A DNA stretch of 64,000 nucleotides, taken from NCBI GenBank assembly GCA_024643725.1, contig JAHEMJ010000011.1, positions 1-64,000 of the forward strand, read 5' to 3'. Below, in pieces: positions 1-8,405 of the stretch. The notes below the pieces were generated by a model. It was not told the DNA's origin, did not search any database, and saw only the letters and a program-made list of their open reading frames with translations. The position numbers and the translations under genes were made by a program. This stretch comes from Crocinitomicaceae bacterium. Its GTDB lineage: Bacteria > Bacteroidota > Bacteroidia > Flavobacteriales_D > Crocinitomicaceae. The first letter of the stretch is position 1. Every line of letters begins with the position of its first letter.

Positions 1-76
1 TCGAACAGAGAAGTTAAGCCTGCTTGCGCTGATGGTACTGTCCTTTTGAGGATGGGAGAGTAAGTCGACGCCGATT
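1..76 (+). rRNA. rrf: 5S ribosomal RNA, 3' part
   Basis: The window opens inside a 5S rRNA: the first bases (tcgaacagagaagttaagcc) are the conserved 5S loop region, and the GATGGTACTG and GGATGGGAGAGTAAGTCG blocks follow in the order usual for bacterial 5S. The 5' part lies before the window. The gene is followed at once by a strong terminator, so this is the end of an rRNA operon. The exact 3' end is estimated, because the pairing partner is missing. Confidence 0.9.
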
Positions 77-80
77 TTAG

Positions 81-117
81 AAACCCCGACATTCGTCAGA
101 ATCGTCGGGGTTTTTTT
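81..117 (+). terminator. Intrinsic terminator of the rRNA operon
   Basis: The arms AACCCCGAC and GTCGGGGTT form a GC-rich stem around a 13-nt loop and are followed by a run of seven T. It lies directly behind 5S rRNA. Confidence 0.9.
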
Positions 118-385
118 ATGCCTATACTTTTTTAAATCTACTATCGTAATGCTGGATGGGAGTAAATTTCTTCTTGCTAAGTGGAACGAAATCAGTAATT
201 ACAGTCAATATTTAGGATATCAGTCCCTGATAAGGTGGTTTTATTGAGCTTAGTTCACCCTGAGAATGGCGTATACGATTTCATCCTGACAGATCTTTTG
301 GTTTAATCGATTCTAGGGCAAGATGAAATGAAACGATTTTTTATCGGCTTTTAGAAATTAACATAATAGGAAGAAAATAGACAGT
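118..385. other. Intergenic stretch with no gene seen
   Basis: About 270 bases lie between the rRNA terminator and the terminator of the leftward methyltransferase gene. No reading frame with plausible coding content, tRNA fold or clear promoter was seen by eye. Confidence 0.6.
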
Positions 386-412
386 CAAAAAAAAACCACC
401 TGAAGGTGGTTC
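386..412 (-). terminator. Terminator of the leftward RsmI-like/phosphatase genes
   Basis: The arms AACCACC and GGTGGTT enclose the loop TGAA. On the minus strand the stem is followed by nine T, and it sits just beyond the stop codon of the methyltransferase gene. Confidence 0.8.
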
Positions 413-416
413 GTTT

Positions 417-1133
417 TTATTGCGCTGTTCCAATTAGGAAAATCGCTGGAATCTTACCAATGTCATAGGCGTTTTCTCGCCAATCTTTGATGGACATTGT
501 TTTAATTTGTTCCGTTTGTAAAGTCACATTGGATGCAATGCACAACTGGGTGTTATCGCCTAGATCGTTTAACATGTCCTCCAAAACGTGCATATTCCGA
601 AATGGTGTATCCATAAAAATATGTGTTTTACCATTCCTTTTTGTATCCATTTCGAAGTCTTTGAGTTTTTTAATTCTGTCCTTACGCTCTCTTGGTAGAT
701 ATCCGTGAAAAGCGAATTCTTGTCCTGAAAAACCACTCGCCATTAAGGTAAGTAAGATAGAAGAAGGTCCAACAAGTGGTACAACTTTGATATGTTGAGT
801 GTGAGCAAGTGCTACAAGTTCTGCACCTGGATCAGCAACTCCTGGACAGCCGGCCTCTGAAATGATTCCAATATTTTCTCCTTTGATGAGAATCATCAGA
901 ATTTTCATTAAGTCAGATTCCTTCGTGTGTTTATTGATAATAAAAAACTGGGAGTCATCTATTGGAAAACTTCTGTCCATTTTACGCAAAAGTCTGCGGG
1001 CGGATTTAATTTCCTCTACTGCAAAGTAACGTAAGTTCGTTGCAATTTGTTGAACATCGGAGGGAAGAATGTCGTTAACTGATTCTCCACCTAATGTATT
1101 GGGTATTAAATAAATATTACCTAATTGTGCCAT
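417..1133 (-). CDS. SAM-dependent methyltransferase, RsmI-like (tetrapyrrole methylase fold)
   Basis: This 238-residue protein belongs to the tetrapyrrole-methylase superfamily and is closest to RsmI, which 2'-O-methylates C1402 of 16S rRNA. The signature SEAGCPGVADPG at residues 92-103 corresponds to the S-(D/E)-AG-x-P-x-(I/V)-(S/A)-DPG motif of RsmI, and a VPLVGPSS block follows near 117, as in the SAM site. It is shorter than E. coli RsmI (about 286 aa), as is common in Bacteroidetes homologues that lack the C-terminal part, so the exact substrate is inference. The start overlaps the end of the upstream phosphatase gene by 17 bp, indicating cotranscription, and a terminator follows the stop. 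Confidence 0.82.
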   Translation of the reverse strand: MAQLGNIYLIPNTLGGESVNDILPSDVQQIATNLRYFAVEEIKSARRLLRKMDRSFPIDDSQFFIINKHTKESDLMKILMILIKGENIGIISEAGCPGVADPGAELVALAHTQHIKVVPLVGPSSILLTLMASGFSGQEFAFHGYLPRERKDRIKKLKDFEMDTKRNGKTHIFMDTPFRNMHVLEDMLNDLGDNTQLCIASNVTLQTEQIKTMSIKDWRENAYDIGKIPAIFLIGTAQ

Positions 1134-1590
1134 GTTGTATTTTGGTTATCACCACATCAGTGGCTTGGTCAAGTAAATCATATACTGCTTGAAAATCGTT
1201 ATCCGTTCCATAATATGGATCTGGAACAGCTCGATTTTCACCTGGATATAATTCGTTTAAAATAAGTTTAACTTTCGTGCGATGTTGTTCAGAAGCACTG
1301 AGCTTTATGATGTTTCGATAATTTTCGTTGTCCATAGCATAAATCACATCGAAATCCTCGAAATCTGCTTTCGAAAATTGTCGAGCTCTTAATTCATCGA
1401 TTGATGTACCGTTTCTTTTGCCTGTTTGACACATACGTTCGTCCGGTTTACTGCCAGTGTGATAATTTGCAGTTCCCGCAGAATCAACAAAAATGGGTAG
1501 GTTTAGTTCCTTCACTTTTCTACGCAATAATCCATCGGCCATAGGTGACCTGCAGATATTACCAAGACATACCATGAGTATGCGTGTCAT
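1117..1590 (-). CDS. Low-molecular-weight protein-tyrosine phosphatase
   Basis: The 157-residue length is normal for this family. The catalytic P-loop C8-L-G-N-I-C-R14-S lies at the N-terminus, as in all LMW-PTPs, and the general-acid motif DPYY is present with Asp near residue 124. These enzymes hydrolyse phosphotyrosine esters and in bacteria often act with tyrosine kinases of polysaccharide export; no such kinase gene is in this window, so the target is unknown. It sits between dnaA and an rRNA-methyltransferase-like gene with which it overlaps by 17 bp. Confidence 0.9.
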   Translation of the reverse strand: MTRILMVCLGNICRSPMADGLLRRKVKELNLPIFVDSAGTANYHTGSKPDERMCQTGKRNGTSIDELRARQFSKADFEDFDVIYAMDNENYRNIIKLSASEQHRTKVKLILNELYPGENRAVPDPYYGTDNDFQAVYDLLDQATDVVITKIQHGTIR

Positions 1591-1614
1591 GAAACGATGT
1601 TGTAAGGTAAAAGT

Positions 1615-3057
1615 CTATTGAATGGTTAACTTTTTTTCCAATTCTTCTAAATAGTGACGGAATTGTTTATCTGTTTCAGAGAGATTGACCACTGTTCTAC
1701 ATGCATGCAGAACCGTCGCGTGATCTTTTCCACCACAATGAGCTCCGATATTCGCCAAAGAAGACTTCGTCATTTTCTTTGAGAAGTACATGGAAATTTG
1801 ACGAGCTTGTACCACTTCGCGTTTACGAGTCTTTGATTTCAACATTTCAATTGGAAGATCAAAATAATCACAAACAACTTTTTGAATGTATTCAATGGAA
1901 ACTTCTCTAGCTGTACTACGAACGAACTTGTCAACCATCTGTTTCGCAAGTTCTAAGGTAATGGCTTTCTTATTGAGAGATGCTTGTGCAAGTAAAGTAT
2001 TTAATGCACCTTCAATTTCACGAACATTTGTATTGATTGAATAAGCTAGATATTCAACAACCTCACGAGGAAGCTCAATTCCACTTCCGTACATTTTCTT
2101 TTCTAAGATGGCGATTCGCGTTTCTAAATCCGGCGTTCCTAAATCAGCAGATAAGCCCCATTTGAAACGAGATAACAATCGTTGCTCCATTCCCTGCATC
2201 TCAACTGGTGCCTTGTCAGATGTTAAGACAATTTGTTTTCCGTTTTGATGTAGGTGATTAAAAATAGAGAAGAATACATCTTGTGTACGCTCTTTACCAG
2301 CGAAGAACTGAACATCATCAATAATTAAGACATCAATCATCTGATAGAAATGAACAAAGTCATTTGTCGTTTGATTTTTAATGGCATCGATGAATTGATG
2401 AGCGAATTTTTCGGACTGAACGTAAAGAACCGTTTTATTCGGGTAATTTTCTTTAATGGCAATTCCAATCGCATGCGCTAAATGTGTTTTTCCTAATCCA
2501 ACGCCACCATATAACAAAAGGGGGTTAAATGCAGTTCCGCCAGGCTTGTTAGAAACAGCATAACCGGAAGCGCGCGCTAAACGATTGCATTCTCCTTCTA
2601 CGAAATTGTCAAATGTAAAATTTGGAATCAGGTTAGATTCAATATTCACCTTTTTCAATCCAGGAATAATGAAGGGATTGCGTATTTGTTTTTCATTCAC
2701 ATTAATCGGAAGATTAACGGGAGTATTTTTTAAATTGCTTGTGTTGTTTGCAGGAATCTTAACGGTATAAGGATTAGCTGATCTGGAATTGTTTTCCATG
2801 ACAATGCTATACTCCAAACTTCCTTCAGCGCCAAGTTCTTTTTTGACAACTTTACGAAGTAATACAATGTAATGTTGTTCCAACCATTCGTAAAAGAAGT
2901 GCGAAGGTACTTGAATCGTCAAAACACTATTCTCTAATTTAATAGGAATGATGGGTTCGAACCAAGTTTTAAATGCTTGAAGTGAAATATTATCCTTTAT
3001 AACTTTCAAACATGCATCCCATGCCGCTTCGTGACTAATACTCATAGTTTTTAACAT
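1615..3057 (-). CDS. dnaA: Chromosomal replication initiator DnaA
   Basis: DnaA binds oriC, melts the AT-rich unwinding element and loads the replicative helicase. All four domains are visible: an N-terminal helicase-interaction domain (about residues 1-80), a variable linker, an AAA+ domain with Walker A GGVGLGKTH near residue 185 and Walker B LIIDDVQF, and a C-terminal DNA-binding domain ending in the signature CGGKDHATVLHACRTV. The frame is open upstream to a TTG at 3081, but I chose the ATG at 3057 (the protein then starts MLKTMSIS); a second ATG at 3045 is also possible. The gene reads toward the phosphatase 24 bp downstream. No dnaN or gyr gene is adjacent, which is common in Bacteroidetes. 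Confidence 0.96.
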   Translation of the reverse strand: MLKTMSISHEAAWDACLKVIKDNISLQAFKTWFEPIIPIKLENSVLTIQVPSHFFYEWLEQHYIVLLRKVVKKELGAEGSLEYSIVMENNSRSANPYTVKIPANNTSNLKNTPVNLPINVNEKQIRNPFIIPGLKKVNIESNLIPNFTFDNFVEGECNRLARASGYAVSNKPGGTAFNPLLLYGGVGLGKTHLAHAIGIAIKENYPNKTVLYVQSEKFAHQFIDAIKNQTTNDFVHFYQMIDVLIIDDVQFFAGKERTQDVFFSIFNHLHQNGKQIVLTSDKAPVEMQGMEQRLLSRFKWGLSADLGTPDLETRIAILEKKMYGSGIELPREVVEYLAYSINTNVREIEGALNTLLAQASLNKKAITLELAKQMVDKFVRSTAREVSIEYIQKVVCDYFDLPIEMLKSKTRKREVVQARQISMYFSKKMTKSSLANIGAHCGGKDHATVLHACRTVVNLSETDKQFRHYLEELEKKLTIQ

Positions 3058-3301
3058 AATCTTATTTACACCTGCTTTCAATTTGAGCGTGATTGCTTAA
3101 ATTGTTTCTTGAAATAAAGAGATGACAAATATTTACATAAAAAAGTTAAAAAAAAAATCAAATCACCCTTGATTATTTAATTTTTTTTACATGTAAGGAG
3201 AAATTTTTCATTAATCGAAAATACGCTTCGAGTCTTATCAAATTTACGATTCTTTTACGCTTTTTACAATAGTTTGTGATGATTTTTTAATTTCGTATCC
3301 T
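3058..3301. other. AT-rich divergent intergenic region upstream of dnaA
   Basis: This 244-bp, strongly AT-rich gap separates divergent dnaA and the thioesterase gene, so it must hold both promoters. Homopolymer A and T runs are frequent. By eye I found no perfect DnaA box (TTATCCACA or close) and no clear TAnnTTTG element; a weak TAATTTCG lies just before the thioesterase start. It is therefore not called as the replication origin. Confidence 0.5.
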
Positions 3302-3721
3302 ATGAAAGAAAATATGGGCGAAAGGACGTTTTCAACAAAAATTAGGGTTCGATATAGTGAAACTGACAAAATGGGCTTTTGTTATTATGGAAATTACGCA
3401 GCTTATTTTGAAGTTGCCCGCGTAGAAGCACTTCGCGAATTGGGAATTGTTTATAAAAAGTTAGAGGATAATGGAATTTTATTACCAGTAACCGAATTAA
3501 ATATTCGTTATAAACAAGCAGCGAAATACGATGATGTATTGGAAATAAAAACGACCATCTCCAAACTTCAAGGAACTAGAATTGCGTTTCGCTATGAAAC
3601 TTGGAACGAAGAAGGGGCTTTATTAAATGAAGCAGATACAACCCTAGTTTTTGTGGATGCAACAACGAGAAAACCAATGGCAATTCCTACTTTTATACAA
3701 AATGCCATGAACCATGAATAG
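3302..3721 (+). CDS. Acyl-CoA thioesterase, YbgC/4HBT hotdog family
   Basis: This 139-residue hotdog-fold protein carries the family signature RVRYSETDKMGFCYYGNY near the N-terminus, where the Asp of ETDKMG is the catalytic residue of 4-hydroxybenzoyl-CoA-type thioesterases, followed by YFEVARVEALRELG. YbgC-type enzymes hydrolyse short- or medium-chain acyl-CoA; the physiological substrate cannot be read from sequence. It overlaps the downstream arginase-family gene by 8 bp, suggesting translational coupling. The start is the only early ATG and leaves a normal family N-terminus. Confidence 0.88.
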   Translation: MKENMGERTFSTKIRVRYSETDKMGFCYYGNYAAYFEVARVEALRELGIVYKKLEDNGILLPVTELNIRYKQAAKYDDVLEIKTTISKLQGTRIAFRYETWNEEGALLNEADTTLVFVDATTRKPMAIPTFIQNAMNHE

Positions 3722-4670
3722 TATCGCTCAATCTTTCTTTTTTAAAACATGGACAATCGATCACATACGTTCTTCCTTTCAATCACGAAATGGTGAAACA
3801 CGGATGGGTGATGTTCTGCTTGGAAAGCAAAATGAGACGCCCAAGTTTGTCATTATAGGGATTGACGAATGTTGTGGCCCACTTGCAAACAATGGACGTA
3901 GTGGTGCACAATTTGCTTTCCCTGCTTTTGTCAAAGCATTTTTAAATACACAGGCCCATGAAGCATATCCAACGTCGAATGTGGCTATTCTTGGAGAAAT
4001 CATCGAAGGGAATCAATCTAGCGGCGATGATTTACATCAAAAAGTAGCGGAGCTTGATTCGTTTTTGGAACAAGTACTTACGGAGAACATTCAAGCTGGA
4101 CAAATTCCGATCATTGTCGGTGGAGGACACAACAATGCGCTTGCCTTGATTCGATGGTCATCTAAAAATAAAAAAACAGCAGTCATCAATTTAGATGCAC
4201 ATGCCGACCTGCGAACTACCGAAAACCGTCATAGTGGAAACTCCTTTTCAACTGCCTTGGAAGAGGGGACCCTGTTTCATTACTCTGTCCTTGGTTTGCA
4301 TGAAGCCTATAACAATGCATTCATTCGTTCGCAATTGAAAAAAGACCAAGTTTTTCATTCTTATTATGAATCTTATTTAATGGGGGAACGTGTTCTTTCG
4401 GAGGACCTATTGAATGTATTGCGCCATTTTCATACGGACACGACTGTTGGACTCGAAATAGACATGGACGCCATTGCCTACATGCCGAGTAGCGCATTAT
4501 CTCCAAGCGGTTGGTCATTAGACCAAGTAAGGACATTTGTCCGGCAGTTTAAACGAGACACGAAACAAATTGCCTACTTGAATTTGACGGAAGCGGCGCC
4601 TCAAAATGAGCAAGAATCAATGATTGTTGGAAAAGCACTCAGCTATTTGGTACGCGATTTTACTCGCTAA
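3714..4670 (+). CDS. Arginase/agmatinase-family enzyme, probable formimidoylglutamase
   Basis: This 318-residue ureohydrolase-fold protein has the binuclear-manganese ligands in the expected order: GGGHN (His139), DAHAD (residues 161-165) and EIDMD near 250. In Bacteroidetes, proteins of this type are usually annotated formimidoylglutamase (HutG), which splits N-formimidoyl-glutamate in histidine breakdown, but no other hut gene is adjacent, so the substrate is inference. It starts inside the last codons of the thioesterase gene (8-bp overlap), so the two are probably one transcript. Confidence 0.75.
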   Translation: MNSIAQSFFFKTWTIDHIRSSFQSRNGETRMGDVLLGKQNETPKFVIIGIDECCGPLANNGRSGAQFAFPAFVKAFLNTQAHEAYPTSNVAILGEIIEGNQSSGDDLHQKVAELDSFLEQVLTENIQAGQIPIIVGGGHNNALALIRWSSKNKKTAVINLDAHADLRTTENRHSGNSFSTALEEGTLFHYSVLGLHEAYNNAFIRSQLKKDQVFHSYYESYLMGERVLSEDLLNVLRHFHTDTTVGLEIDMDAIAYMPSSALSPSGWSLDQVRTFVRQFKRDTKQIAYLNLTEAAPQNEQESMIVGKALSYLVRDFTR

Positions 4671-4679
4671 CTCAAAGAT

Positions 4680-5033
4680 TTAATTCTTTTTGCTACGGAT
4701 TACCTGAACATCGGACACGCTCGCGACTGCATCGACTTGGCATCCTTCCGGGCTCATGGCTCTACTCACGGTGTAATTGAACTGTAGATGCAGGCCTTTT
4801 TTTTGAAATTTCTTCGCTAAGTTGACTGGATAAATGGTTTTGTATTCCATCAAAGTGGATTTACTCATTGATCCCGTGATTTCGATGTACATCGGACAGT
4901 TGCCTTCATGCATGTGGACGGTGCCTTTAAACGTGCCCACATTTGAGAATTCACTTGCTGTCATCGTACAAGGATTCGTTTGGCACGAAATACTCAGTAG
5001 CATGAAAAAGGTAAACGTTAGGATCGTTTTCAT
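4680..5033 (-). CDS. Small lipoprotein of unknown function
   Basis: This 117-residue protein has a lipoprotein signal peptide (MKTILTFTFFMLLSISC) with the lipobox ending at Cys17. The mature part holds four further Cys residues and ends in basic KK; I recognise no domain. It converges on the arginase-family gene with 9 bp between stop codons. A TAACTTTG -7 element lies 17 nt upstream of its ATG and overlaps the T-run of a hairpin. Function unknown; the export prediction is firm. Confidence 0.75.
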   Translation of the reverse strand: MKTILTFTFFMLLSISCQTNPCTMTASEFSNVGTFKGTVHMHEGNCPMYIEITGSMSKSTLMEYKTIYPVNLAKKFQKKGLHLQFNYTVSRAMSPEGCQVDAVASVSDVQVIRSKKN

Positions 5034-5050
5034 TCGGCGGAACTTTTAAT

Positions 5051-5058
5051 CAAAGTTA
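5051..5058 (-). promoter_or_regulatory. -7 promoter element of the lipoprotein gene
   Basis: TAACTTTG on the minus strand matches the Bacteroidetes -7 consensus TAnnTTTG, 17 nt upstream of the ATG at 5033. Its upstream edge runs into the T-tract of the adjoining hairpin. Confidence 0.5.
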
Positions 5059-5088
5059 AAAAAAAAGAGGCTCATAAAGAGCCTCTTT
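5058..5088 (-). terminator. Intrinsic terminator-like hairpin between divergent genes
   Basis: A perfect 10-bp stem (AAAGAGGCTC/GAGCCTCTTT, loop ATAAA) is followed on the minus strand by about nine T. It lies upstream of both flanking genes rather than behind one, which is unusual. Confidence 0.6.
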
Positions 5089-5223
5089 AAAATCAACCTG
5101 TAGCAAAGTTAATTCGTATAATGACTAGCTATAACGAGGCTTTCTGCATTTGGTTTCAAAAAAATTAACATTTGTACTTTAATAAACAAATCAAGCCTGA
5201 CTTTTTCAGAGCTTTCATCGAGA

Positions 5224-5231
5224 TATATTTG
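5224..5231 (+). promoter_or_regulatory. -7 promoter element of the SirB1-like gene
   Basis: TATATTTG matches TAnnTTTG and ends 7 nt before the ATG at 5239, predicting a very short or absent 5' leader. No clear -33 TTTG was seen. Confidence 0.45.
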
Positions 5232-5238
5232 TTGCAGT

Positions 5239-6114
5239 ATGAATGAACATTCGTCTATCCAAGCACTTGTACAACTGATCGATGATCCAGATGAGTCGGT
5301 GTATGAACACGTTCGTGATCAATTATTGAAAATTGGTTCAGAGGCGATTCCGTACCTAGAAAATTCTTGGGAAACGGATTATTACGGCTTGTTATTTCAA
5401 AACCGTATTGAACAACTCATTCACGACATACAATTTGATCATGTTAAATCAAACTTGCAAGCGTGGGTAAATTCTGCGGATAAAGACTTGCTGAAAGGAG
5501 CAATCATTGTTGCGAAGTACCAATACCCAGGTTTAGATGAAGCCAAAATTCAGGAAATGATCCAAGTTATCCGTCGTGATATCTGGCTTGAATTGAATGA
5601 TCATCAAACCGCTTTTGAACAAGTAAAAATATTCAATCGCATTTTCTTTGGAATCCACCATTTTAGAGGGGACAACAAGCATTTTCATTCACCGGTCAAT
5701 TCCTATATCAATGCGGTATTGGATAGCAAGAAAGGAAATCCATTGAGCCTTTGTTTGATATATAGCATCATCGCTCAATCGTTGGATTTGCCAATCTACG
5801 GTGTAAATCTTCCGAACCATTTTGTGCTTGCTTACATGGATGCAAAGCACTCTAGTTTTGCCATCAATCAACAAAATGAATACGGTGTTCTGTTCTACAT
5901 TAATGCTTTTTCTAAAGGAAGTATTTTTGACACCAATGAAATCAAAGAATTCCTCAACGGATTGAATTTAGCTCATAATCGAGAGTACTTTGAGCCTTGT
6001 TCAAATACAGCGGTTATAAAGCGGATGTTAACGAATTTAATCGCCGCCTTTCAACAAGTTGGAAATGCAGAAAAGGTGTCCGAGTTGAAAACATTGCGAG
6101 ATTTAGTATCTTAA
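5239..6114 (+). CDS. SirB1/transglutaminase-like family protein
   Basis: This 291-residue protein is predicted cytoplasmic. The C-terminal half shows the SirB1 (transglut_core2) pattern: FFGIHHFRGDNKHFHSP, then NSYINAVLDSKKGNPLSLCLIYS and LPIYGVNLPNHFVLAY, where Cys of SLCLIYS and His of PNHF are the expected Cys/His pair of the transglutaminase-like fold. The first 90 residues are helical, with HEAT-like character. The biochemical role of SirB1-like proteins is not established. A -7 element ends 7 nt before its start, and pepT follows 48 bp downstream with its own promoter-like site. Confidence 0.75.
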   Translation: MNEHSSIQALVQLIDDPDESVYEHVRDQLLKIGSEAIPYLENSWETDYYGLLFQNRIEQLIHDIQFDHVKSNLQAWVNSADKDLLKGAIIVAKYQYPGLDEAKIQEMIQVIRRDIWLELNDHQTAFEQVKIFNRIFFGIHHFRGDNKHFHSPVNSYINAVLDSKKGNPLSLCLIYSIIAQSLDLPIYGVNLPNHFVLAYMDAKHSSFAINQQNEYGVLFYINAFSKGSIFDTNEIKEFLNGLNLAHNREYFEPCSNTAVIKRMLTNLIAAFQQVGNAEKVSELKTLRDLVS

Positions 6115-6141
6115 GTCCACACTTCATTTCTCGATTCTTGC

Positions 6142-6149
6142 TATTTTTG
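6142..6149 (+). promoter_or_regulatory. -7 promoter element of pepT operon
   Basis: TATTTTTG fits TAnnTTTG and lies 13 nt upstream of the pepT ATG. Confidence 0.45.
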
Positions 6150-6162
6150 ACTAAAACATCAT

Positions 6163-7407
6163 ATGTCCTATTCTTATTCCGTTGAAGAACGATTTTTACG
6201 TTATGTTCAAGTCGATACAACTGCAGATCCAAACGCAACAAGTTTTCCTTCGAGTGCGAAGCAGAAAGATTTAAGCAAAATACTCGTTTCTGAACTTCAG
6301 GCTTTAGGACTTACAGATGCCGAAATGGATGAATGGGGATACGTTTTTGCGACCATTCCATCGAATTCAGACCGTGCTGATTTGCCAACGATTTGTTTTT
6401 GTTCACACATGGACACCGCTCCGGATTGCAGTGGGACAAACGTAAAACCAATCGTGCATCGCAATTACGATGGGACTCCCATCGTACTTCCAGACGACAC
6501 CACCCAAGTAATTACCACGGAGAAACATCCGTATTTATTGTCAAAAATTGGGGATGACCTAATCACGGCAAGTGGATTGACCTTGTTAGGTGCGGATGAT
6601 AAAGCAGGAGTGGCTATTATTATGGACTTTGCGCAATATATGATGAGTCATCCAGAGGTGAAACATGGACCAATTCGCATTCTGTTTACTCCGGATGAAG
6701 AAGTGGGTCGGGGTGTAGAACGTTTGGACATGAAACGATTGAACGCCGATTATGGCTATACCTTAGATGGTGGTCCACTCGGTGACATCGAAGATGAAAC
6801 ATTCTCAGCGGATGCAGTAAAAATGACCTTTCACGGGGTGAGTGCACATCCTGGTTACGCAAAAAATAAATTGGTGCATTCGATGAAGTTAGCGGCGGAA
6901 TTGATTGACAGCTTGCCGAAGGACTCATGGTCGCCAGAAACGACTTCAGGTAGAGAAGGCTTCGTACATCCCGTGGCCATTGAAGGTGGACTTGAAACGA
7001 CTACAGTGCAATTTATTATCCGTGATCATGATACGAGTAAATTAGCGGAATACGAAGCACGATTGAAATCCATGGCAGAATCAGTTGTTTCTAACTATTC
7101 TGGCGCAAGCCTCGATTTCGAGGTCTTTGAGCAATACCGAAACATGAAAGAAATTCTTCAGGACCTTCCATTCGTAACGGATTATGCAGTTGAAGCCATG
7201 ACGCGCGCGGGCATTGAACCAAAACGTGCCATCATCCGCGGTGGAACAGACGGTTCTCGTTTGTCCTTCATGGGCTTACCTTGTCCAAATATCTTCACCG
7301 GTGAAATGGCGATTCATTCTCGTCATGAATATGTGAGTGTTCAGGACATGCAAAAAGCCGTGGACACGCTTGTTGAATTAATTCAAATCTGGGAAAAACA
7401 TCAGTAA
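6163..7407 (+). CDS. pepT: Peptidase T (tripeptide aminopeptidase)
   Basis: PepT is a cytoplasmic dizinc M20B peptidase that removes the N-terminal residue from tripeptides. The 414-residue length matches the family. Visible motifs are SHMDTAPD (zinc His and catalytic Asp), LGADDKAG (bridging Asp), TPDEEVGRG (catalytic Glu pair), GVSAHPGYAKN (dimerisation-domain His), RGGTDGSRLSFMG and the C-terminal HSRHEYV zinc ligand. The stop overlaps the ATG of holA by one base, so pepT, holA and rsmE form a translationally coupled run. Confidence 0.95.
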   Translation: MSYSYSVEERFLRYVQVDTTADPNATSFPSSAKQKDLSKILVSELQALGLTDAEMDEWGYVFATIPSNSDRADLPTICFCSHMDTAPDCSGTNVKPIVHRNYDGTPIVLPDDTTQVITTEKHPYLLSKIGDDLITASGLTLLGADDKAGVAIIMDFAQYMMSHPEVKHGPIRILFTPDEEVGRGVERLDMKRLNADYGYTLDGGPLGDIEDETFSADAVKMTFHGVSAHPGYAKNKLVHSMKLAAELIDSLPKDSWSPETTSGREGFVHPVAIEGGLETTTVQFIIRDHDTSKLAEYEARLKSMAESVVSNYSGASLDFEVFEQYRNMKEILQDLPFVTDYAVEAMTRAGIEPKRAIIRGGTDGSRLSFMGLPCPNIFTGEMAIHSRHEYVSVQDMQKAVDTLVELIQIWEKHQ

Positions 7408-8405
7408 TGGATTACAAACTGTTGTTAAAGGATATTCGAAATAAAAAGTTCGAAAAAATGTACTTCTTACATGGAGAAGAAGCTTATTTTATCGATTTAC
7501 TTTGTGATGAAATCATGAATCATGCCTTGGAAGAACATGAACGAGATTTTAATCAAACGATTTTATACGGTAAGGACGCTGAACTATTATCTTTAGTGAG
7601 TGAATTGAAAGCGTATCCGATGATGTCTGAACGACGCTTAGTTGTGCTAAAAGAAGCACAAGATTTCCGCAACTTAGATGGACTGGAATCTTACGCGGAA
7701 AGCCCTTTAGACACGACCATTTTTGTCATTTGCCATAAGTACAAAGCCTTCGATGCACGAAAAAAAGTATTGAAGTCCTTTGCGAAAAATGGACTTGTCT
7801 ACAAATCAGATAAGGTGCGCGAATACCAACTTTCAGATTGGATTCAGCAATATGTTAAATCAACGGGTTATGGAATTAACTCCAAAGCGAGCATGTTACT
7901 TGCTGAGTTTTTGGGGACAGATTTAGGTAGAATTGTCAAAGAACTGGAAAAGTTGGCCATTCTTTTGCCCGCAGGAACAACCATTGACGAAACACATGTC
8001 GAATTAAACATTGGGATTTCAAAAGATTACAACGTGTTTGAATTCGTGAACGCGATTTCTGCTCGAAATACGGAAAAAGCATTTAAAATCATTCAATATT
8101 TTGAGTACAATCCAAAAGCGGCAGATTTGACGGTGATTATTTCGAACTTGTTCAAGTTCTTCTCTCAAATCATGCGCATCCATTTCTTGCCAAATAAGTC
8201 ACGGGAATCTGTGGCGCAGGCGATTGGTGTTCATCCGTTTGTCGCAGGTGAATTATTGCAAGCGAAGAACCAATACGATCCGCGTAAAATTGCTTCGGCT
8301 ATTGAATTATTACATCGCTTCGATTTGAAAGCAAAAGGCGTTGGAAATTCAAGTATGACGCAAGGTGAATTGTTGAAAGAACTGACCTACCAAATCCTTC
8401 ATTAA
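7407..8405 (+). CDS. holA: DNA polymerase III, delta subunit
   Basis: HolA is the clamp-loader delta subunit, which opens the beta sliding clamp. The 332-residue size fits, and the family pattern is seen: MYFLHGEEAYFIDLLCDEI at the N-terminus, RRLVVLKEAQDF, SDWIQQYVKSTGYGI, LGTDLGRIVKELEKLAIL and the C-terminal collar-domain text FDLKAKGVGNSS. It shares single bases with the stop of pepT and the start of rsmE. Assignment rests on the whole-family pattern rather than on catalytic residues, since delta has none. Confidence 0.9.
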   Translation: MDYKLLLKDIRNKKFEKMYFLHGEEAYFIDLLCDEIMNHALEEHERDFNQTILYGKDAELLSLVSELKAYPMMSERRLVVLKEAQDFRNLDGLESYAESPLDTTIFVICHKYKAFDARKKVLKSFAKNGLVYKSDKVREYQLSDWIQQYVKSTGYGINSKASMLLAEFLGTDLGRIVKELEKLAILLPAGTTIDETHVELNIGISKDYNVFEFVNAISARNTEKAFKIIQYFEYNPKAADLTVIISNLFKFFSQIMRIHFLPNKSRESVAQAIGVHPFVAGELLQAKNQYDPRKIASAIELLHRFDLKAKGVGNSSMTQGELLKELTYQILH

